Shown here: one piece after another, positions 57,256-64,000 of the stretch
How positions within the stretch are numbered: the stretch's first letter is position 1
How the letters are laid out: each line of letters opens with the position of its first letter
Assembly (NCBI GenBank): GCA_030386875.1
Contig: CM059573.1
Coordinates: 26,391,891-26,455,890 of the forward strand
Length of the DNA stretch: 64,000 nt
DNA from: Morinoia aosen
Taxonomy: Eukaryota > Arthropoda > Malacostraca > Amphipoda > Talitridae
Direction: 5' to 3'
Notes under the pieces: model-generated
Told to the model about the DNA's origin: nothing
The model's input: only the letters and a program-made list of their open reading frames with translations
Database searches by the model: none
Program-made: the position numbers and the translations under genes

Positions 57256-58271
57256 TTCACTCTCTTCTCTTCATTCAAATTCTCATTTCTGTACATGCAT
57301 TTCTATTCTTAGAACTCTTTATGACTCTATTCTCACTTCCTTATACTTACAACTCCCTGTTCTGCAAATATGATCAAATTCAGTCTCCTATTTCACATCT
57401 TAATGCATTTATAGAAACGGTTCAATATGTTTAAGAAACTAATTGAGCAATTCCCAGTTAATCAGAGAACGTGGCAGAAATACCTGGCATTCACCTCGTA
57501 TAACACTGTCGTACGAAATCGGCGGCGACGTCGCAAAACCTAGCATTCCAAATTTTGCATGGACAAAATATGGCTCAAAATCTGTATTTTAACAAAAGCT
57601 CTAGTTCACTGAGAACTCATTGTTGAGTTCAGCAGCCTATTGCCAATTTTGTAAGATCTGAAATCCTTTCCACCGCTGCTCTGTCGGCCATGTCAAATGC
57701 CTTCTCATGCTCCGCGCTGTTTCACGAACATATTAACACTTGCTATTTACATTGTACTCGTGAACTGAGCCGAATTGGAACACATAGCTTATTTTCTAGT
57801 CAAATCTGAGCTGCTTTGTCACTGTAGTACTCGTTGCGTCTCTTCTAATTCTGTTTTACGTACTTCATGTTTCACTTTTGCTACAAATCACATTGAACAT
57901 ACTAGTGCATCTGTAAGTAGAGCTATTAGATTGCATTTGTATACATTCTTTTCTCCTTGCGCAGGTTGACTTTACCATAAGCACTATTTCAAATAATAGG
58001 CATTATACCTGCTTATTATACATGTACATTCTTGTACAGGCCACTCGTTGTGGTTCCATGAAAATTTGTTGCAGAAAGTGTTAGTAAATTAATGAAGCAG
58101 AACCACACTTTCACAATTAAGAATTCTCAGGTGCAAATCACTGCATACCATTAAATGTGGGCTTGATTCTGCGATGGATCAGTATTGTACTCGATAAATT
58201 TCTAGTCTTTGATTCATAACACAAGCGCTGAGTGGCGTGCATATTTAACAACATTTCTGTTTTTCTTGCAG
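57256..58271. other. End of the last intron
   Basis: Nothing recognised before the strong acceptor CTGTTTTTCTTGCAG. Confidence 0.55.
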
Positions 58272-58448
58272 TGGCTGAACATGCCGGAAGAGCCCTTGCC
58301 TCCGCCCGCCCTCGGAAAACAAGTGAAGACGGCAGTGCGCACCGTGTCACGCAAAATGTCTCTCACTCCGAAACCGCCAACAGACGACTTCAAGCCCGGT
58401 GTTCCACCGCATCTGCGCTATCAACTCAAGGAGATTTATGTGTACTAA
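58272..58448 (+). CDS. Last coding exon of the membrane-protein gene
   Basis: After the acceptor TTTCTGTTTTTCTTGCAG the frame continues in phase 0 for 58 residues to TAA at 58446-58448. It starts WLNMPEEPLPPPALG, contains a basic RTVSRKMS segment (a basophilic kinase-type serine) and ends PHLRYQLKEIYVY. The tyrosines and hydrophobic C-terminal residue could serve as a phosphotyrosine or PDZ-type ligand, which is only a guess. GC-rich coding composition contrasts with the flanks. This exon closes the frame assembled from 4078 onward (444 or 469 residues in total). Confidence 0.85.
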   Translation, partial: WLNMPEEPLPPPALGKQVKTAVRTVSRKMSLTPKPPTDDFKPGVPPHLRYQLKEIYVY

Positions 58449-58835
58449 CGTCCTCTGCAGACTTGTAACAAGTTTCGGAGTCGATGAAAGACGTACCAAT
58501 TTTTTAATTATCACATTACTATTACCTACAGTGGTATTACCTAATTATTTAATTTAAACTCCATATTTTAATAAGAGTTACTTCTAGTTATTTCTGCACT
58601 GGACAAATTATAGCAAATAAGACTTAATTTATTAAAACAAAAAGTCAACAGTTTATTTGAAAAATGGCTTTAAATCTGGAACCTTTGGGAAACGAAGAAT
58701 ATTAGGAGAAATTACTACATAATTTGTCTCGTTTGATGTCGTTCATTTTTCTTTCTCTGCATGGACCTTAAAGGCGTATGGTATTTCCGTTTGACGTCAA
58801 AATAAAGGGAATAAAAAATTTAAATTATTCTTGCT
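58449..58835 (+). other. Probable 3-prime UTR with polyadenylation signals
   Basis: AT-rich sequence after the stop. Two AATAAA hexamers lie at 58801-58806 and 58810-58815, so the transcript probably ends near 58830. Confidence 0.5.
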
Positions 58836-59112
58836 CAAGTTTTCGTAAGTTTTGCTAGTGAATTGCGGCTCGTTTTTAGATTGACGATTGCGTTTCGAAA
58901 CATCGAGGTGGTCTCAATGTTTATTTTTTTCACTGCTCTTGGCGATGCTGAGCAAAAGTAATATGCAGGTTTCACACCAACAATACTTGTAACATGCCCA
59001 TTCCATACCTTTCCAGTACCTGAATGAAAATCGAACCGAAAATTTGATTTATTCAGCGTTACGCGGACCTAATCACGTGGGCATTAGCAAAAAATAACCT
59101 CAAAAGTTTCAG
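58836..59112. other. Downstream sequence; nothing recognised
   Basis: No gene or repeat supported. Confidence 0.5.
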
Positions 59113-59224
59113 TGATTGTTCAAAAAGTTTGTCCGACTGCGTGACTTATTGCGAATGCAAACATGATGTTGAAATGTATTTAAAAAGCGATCAAAATGAA
59201 TTTAATATGAATTTTTTGTGCAAG
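59113..59224 (+). other. Possible cysteine-rich exon of a downstream transcript
   Basis: Between AAAAGTTTCAG and a consensus donor TGCAAG|GTATGT lie 112 bases entered in phase 2 and left in phase 0. They read DCSKSLSDCVTYCECKH, then DVEMYLKSDQNEFNMNFLCK. Five cysteines in 37 residues is unusual for chance sequence. The acceptor is weak and no partner exon is visible, so this is speculative. Confidence 0.25.
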
Positions 59225-61768
59225 GTATGTGCCACCACAGAATACATGCCACATTGCTCGCGAGACCGGGGGCCGGAAGGCGCTAAGCCTCACGCATCAG
59301 GTGACACGCAACAGTCACATGGCGCTGCTGAAGGTATCTCTTCAGATAAAGTCAAGCTTCATTATAGGACTACGCACTCGCACTGTCACGAAGTAATGAA
59401 AGCATTCTTTGGACTTCGAACTCAACTTCCTTTTGTAGTTTGCCTTTATTTTTCTTGATTTTTTGTGAAAGACTTAAGGTTGCGGGTTCAGACGAAGCAG
59501 GAAGGTTAAGTGGTTTAGGCCGGTGCGCACCTCCACTTTTGTTGCAGAAGGAGACTTGATAAAGTTGGGACTGTGTTTAAATGTTCCTTACATTCCTTTT
59601 TCTTGGGAATCAAGCTCCAAGTTAGTTTTGCTACGAATGAAATAAAAAGAATTAGATGGAAATTTGAAAATTCTTCTGTTAGTTTCTGAGACATATGTAT
59701 TTGATACCACTGACTTGTTGATTCAATTCTTCAGCGTCTTTCAAATTCCCGTAACGGTCAATCCGAGTAAATATATATCATTATCACTACCCAGTACTTT
59801 AATTTGATGTAACGAGTAAGAAAATTATGTTGCTCTATAATATTTAATTCTTTTACTTCATACTACTTTTATGAAAGTGTCACTGTTTCTCACTACTCAG
59901 AAAGCTTCTCTTGCGAAGAAAGGTATTGCTTCTCTGCACGTACGCATAAATCATACCTAAATGGGCTGGGTATTTTCTGAAATGTACCCACCCTGTCGGC
60001 GAGCACACAAACCAAAAACATCAGAACGCGCCGCCGCCTGCGTCGCGGAGGTGACATGAGTTATTAGCCCGTCCGTGTTGCTGACAGTCTATGAATTAGC
60101 ATCGGAAGGCCAGTATCTACTTCATGCTTCCAGTAACTTTCGAGACATCTGCTAGTCTCTAAGATACATCGCCAAATTGTGTAAAAATTTTATTTTTTCT
60201 CAAAATTTTAGACAAGCTACTTCAGTAGAAATTATGTGCCTGCCTTGTTCCTAAACAACCTGAGGTAAAAGACTTAATTTTCTTTTAGTTATACGAGTGA
60301 TAGGAATTATTGCATACCTTTCAGGATATGGGCAAAAATATCCCAACAGATGATGTACGATACTTTAAGGAATGATTAGATGTGATGTAAGTGAATACTA
60401 TCAATGATAACACACGTTGGCATTGGCATCACTAGAGCAAAGTCAGTCGTAGTATATTCCTCTCTACATATCCTACTTGAGATGCATCAAGCCAGCTATG
60501 TCTATGCTAAGTCTCCACTGTGTACATATGGTCATATTTTATGTTTAGTAAGTTCTCAAATCTCTAATAAATTCGTTAGAGAACTTGAGTCGACCCTTGT
60601 TTTTTACTAAGTAGAGTTTATTTTGGCTTGTATAATATTTTGCATTTCTTTTATATTTAGTTTACGAGTTCGTCATGTGCAGATATCAGTTATGAACCAA
60701 CCAATTCGAAAATAATAACGATGATTGGCAATGCGTAAAGTACAGAGAAACATTGATTTGAGAAGCAATGGAGACATAAGATGATGAGCAGGAGAAATCT
60801 TTTTAGTTTCAATAAGAAAATTTTGAAATACAAACTCGGTATTTTCAGTAGATTCAAAAACATCATGTTTTGGTATGTTCCTCGACTAAATGAGCCTTCA
60901 GTCAAAATTTTCACAATGAATGTTTCAAATGTCTTCTCTTGTTCTTTTTGATCACTACTGCCCACATTTGAAAGTACTCGTGGAACATTTGGTATAGCGT
61001 CTGGATGCCGGTAAATATTTCACGAGTTACATCTTACTGTCTTTCCATTCTAAACAATGGTACGCGTTAAATCATGTTAGCGTTGGCCAAAAACAACAAA
61101 ATAAGTAAAATAATGATTTATTTTTACTTCAAGATCATTGTACGATAGACCCAATTTTGTACATACTTAATTCTGTGTGTTAATTTTACCGTCTTAGAAA
61201 TATGATATTTATTGACTGGGTTGAATATCCTAGTAAAGACATCGTTTTTTATTGTTGACTGTTTTACTTCACCTTCTGCAATTAAAGATAACTTTCGATT
61301 TCGAATGAGACAGAATTTACCTGTTATTTTTGGCAGTGACTGTCAGGGCCAAGGCCGAAAATCCCTACGACTTCTAGTGTGGGGGATGCGCAACCTAACC
61401 TCTCAACTGACCGGTATCCTCGGGTAACGAGACATGGCTCAACACTTAATTCATTGCCAACAGAAAAAAACTTATCTAAAAATAATCAGGCGGTTAAGGA
61501 AGCGAGTCTTGCAAAGGCGACCAGAAAAATCTAGGGAAATGGTGACTGAAAGAGGTAAGCGAGGCCAGAAGCTCCGCAAGTAACGAGGTGATGATGTGGC
61601 AACACTACGCACGCGGCTCAAGCGTGGTTCCACGGGAACTAGGAAGACGTCCAGCCTGCGTGGCACAACACCAATGAAACTCCGCTGGCGAGATGCTTTC
61701 GTCAAGTAGAGAAAAAGAGGGAGAGGAAATTAAATGGGTGGGGCGGGTACGGATTTTTCAGCAGAATA
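59225..61768. other. Intergenic-looking sequence; nothing recognised
   Basis: Short open frames only. A small GC-rich patch lies at 60020-60060 and another at 61340-61430. Confidence 0.45.
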
Positions 61769-62876
61769 TCGCCAACAGGACACAGGGCTGACACACGGAA
61801 GGGCTAACTGAACGCAGGGCTAACTGGATGCAGGGTCAACTGGACGCAGGGCCAACTGGACGCAGGGCCAACTGGATGCAGGACCAACTGGACGCAGGGC
61901 CAACTGGACGCAGGGCCAACTGGACGCAGGGCCAACTGGACGCATGGCCTACTGGACGCAGGGCCAACTGGACGCAGGGCCAACTGGACGCAGGGCCAAC
62001 TGGACGCAGGGCCAACTGGACGCAGGACCAACTGGACGCAGGACCAACTGGACGCAGGGCCAACTGGACGCAGGGCCAACTGGACGCTGGGCCAACTGGA
62101 CGCTGGGCCAACTGGACGCAGGGCCAACTGGACGCAGGGCCAACTGGACGCAGGGCCAACTGGACGCAGGGCCAACTGGACGCAGGGCCAACTGGACGCA
62201 GGTCCAACTGGACGCAGGGCCAACTGGACGCAGGGCCAACTGGACGCAGGGCCAACTGGACGCATGGCCAACTGGACGCAGGGCCACCTGGACGCAGGAC
62301 CAACTGGACGCAGGGCCAACTGGACGCAGGGCCAACTGGACGCAGGGCCAACTGGACGCAGGGCCAACTGGACGCAGGGCCAACTGGACGCAGGGCCAAC
62401 TGGACGCAGGGCCAACTGGACGCAGGGCTAACTGGACGCAGGGCTAACTGGACGCAGGGCTAACTGGACGCAGGGCCAACTGGACGCAGGGCCAACTGGA
62501 CGCAGGGCTAACTGGACGCAGGGCTAACTGGACGCAGGGCTAACTGGACGCAGGGCTAACTGGACGCAGGGTTAACTGGACGCAGGGCCAACTGGACGCA
62601 GGGCCAACTGGACGCAGGACCAACTGGACGCAGGGCCAACTGGACGCAGGGCTAACTGGACGCAGGGCCAACTGGACGCAGGGCCAACTGGACGCAGGGC
62701 TAACTGGACGCAGGGCTAACGGGACGCACGGCTAGCTGGACGCAGGGCTAACTGTTCGCAGGGCCAACTGGACGCAGGGCTAACTGTTCGCAGGGCCAAC
62801 TGGACGCAGGGCCATCTGGACGCAGGGCCAACTGGACGCAGGGCTAACTGGACGCAGGGTTAACAGAACACAGGGC
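61769..62876. repeat. Minisatellite 4: 16-base unit, about 69 copies
   Basis: Unit GGGCCAACTGGACGCA. Register is exact at 16 bases from 61769 to 62872, about 69 units with no indel. The edge units (61769, 61785, 62857) are degenerate. Main variants are GGGCCAAC versus GGGCTAAC, with CTAAC units concentrated at the right side and left edge, plus GACCAAC and CTGG for CAGG. Open frames on both strands (up to 211 codons) follow from a stop-free 16-base unit and are not genes. Confidence 0.98.
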
Positions 62877-64000
62877 TATATTTACCTGCTATAGATAGAG
62901 ACATCTCAATTTTGTCAATATCTGATTATCTAGGGTTCTTCGATGCGGTACTGAAACGTATAAATAAATCTTAATGAAGTCATATTTGAACAAACTAAGT
63001 TCTACGCAAATTTTAAATTAATCATTATCATAGCGGGGAAAGAGCCTTGAGAGATGCTCCATTCTCTGCCACAGGGAATCTAATCCACGGTTCGAAAATC
63101 GTCGTTCTCTACCATCAGTCTCTCTACTGACGCTGCTGACGTTGCCAAGCGGTCGGGTGTTAGAAGACCGGACGCCTGCTAAACTGCGTCGCCCTTGCAG
63201 TAATCTCAACAAGTTCTGCTTCAGATTATATGGTAGCAAAATGAATTGTTGGAGCTGCTGAGATACACTCTACTAGGATGAGGTAATTACCTACTCTGAC
63301 GACCTCATTTGCTAATAACATTGAAATACAATTGGGCTAATTATCATGACGAAAGACAGGATCTTGTCTTTTCGAGTTCTAGAAAGCGTTTGCGTCAAAT
63401 GGAAATTCCTTTAATCAGAAAGTAAACAGAACAAAGTGTTAGAAAAAAGACTGTGCGTTGCGTTGTAGGAAAAGAAAACGCGAGAAGTTACATTTATCCT
63501 GCGAGTGCACGCTATCACACGCTGCAGGGATCCTCCTTGTGTGTACTTGGAGAATTCTACTTTCCCTGAAGAGCGTTGGAAAATGAACTCTCGCGACGTG
63601 TTCGCAACAGGGAGAACACGCTGCCCCGCGAAACGGAAATTGTGAGTTACGAATTGCACATGGAAAAGAAAAGGCAACAATCTCTGTAGTAGCAGAATCT
63701 GCTCATAAATGTAAATTGAGAACTAAGAGAAAGTATTGTAACTTTAAAAGCTTCGCGATCCTATTTGGTTTTGTAAACCATTGAACGAAGATTAATTAGA
63801 ACGAAGGTAAGCTCTCTTAGGCATGAACATGTATCAGTTTTGAAGTAAATGATTAATTATTATCATTCTAAATAGGGAATCTTTCACCGAACACTTTGTT
63901 TTTATTTCTCATTAGTGTTCTTTAAGTTGATCATATCGTCTTTTATTCTCATAATCTACTTGGCATTCCTGTTATTTCCGTTATTGTATAAATAAATAAA
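62877..64000. other. Sequence to the window end; nothing recognised
   Basis: No supported gene. The window closes with an ATAAATAAATAA run at about 63987-64000. Confidence 0.45.

Noticed and set aside
61804..62463. Long open frames on both strands in the 16-base array
   Set aside because: Same artefact: a unit without stops in any phase. No start context, splice sites or conservation signal.
1..64000. tRNA, rRNA or other standard RNA genes
   Set aside because: No B-box-like GGTTCGANTCC with a matching acceptor stem and no rRNA-like conserved stretch was seen on either strand by eye. A covariance-model scan would be decisive.

Overview
This window looks like a piece of a large, AT-rich, repeat-heavy animal genome, most likely an arthropod and probably an insect. 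That inference rests on multi-kilobase introns, an intact Jockey/CR1-type LINE, relics of Tc1/mariner-type transposases, TTAA-bounded miniature elements and long minisatellites. No prokaryotic gene organisation is visible, and I did not identify the species.

The main content is one split gene on the + strand that spans most of the window. Its coding exons were assembled from splice sites and reading phase: 4078-4918, 23211-23285, 28418-28540, 46803-46896, 48442-48541 and 58272-58448. Every junction is in frame. The joined frame encodes about 469 residues, or 444 if the 75-base exon is skipped. The product looks like a single-pass membrane protein with a long basic, His-rich N-terminal part carrying three N-glycosylation sequons, one transmembrane helix and a proline-rich cytoplasmic tail ending in EIYVY. 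I do not recognise the family. A cysteine-containing candidate exon at 3713-3839 may be the next ectodomain exon upstream, but it does not join the 4062/4078 exon cleanly.

A second coding unit, 52987-54487, lies inside the last intron on the same strand. It holds a SAM-like domain and a run of six basophilic kinase-type serines. Its acceptor is in the same phase as the donor after the transmembrane exon, so it could be an alternative 3-prime terminal exon (a long-tailed isoform of about 852 residues without the 75-base exon) or a nested gene starting at the ATG at 53009.

Mobile DNA fills the introns. There is an uninterrupted 1000-codon endonuclease/reverse-transcriptase frame at 29053-32055 on the minus strand, antisense to the host gene. 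There are three copies of a TTAA-bounded MITE family (7811, 9009, 12421) and a foldback element with perfect 30-base arms (662-802). A 0.95-kb element with long nested inverted repeats lies at 19086-20033. Two minus-strand transposase relics lie at 21221-21295 and 36651-37046, and three families of paired dispersed repeats occur.

Four minisatellites stand out: a 20-base unit at 10196-11715, a 25-base unit at 39906-41064, a 34-base unit at 48860-49711 and a 16-base unit at 61769-62876. By my count each array keeps its unit length from end to end without an indel. The 25-base array has a short sibling at 41851-41966 with the same left flank but only about two units, which looks like an unexpanded version of the same locus. 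The rest is intronic or intergenic sequence in which I see no supported gene.
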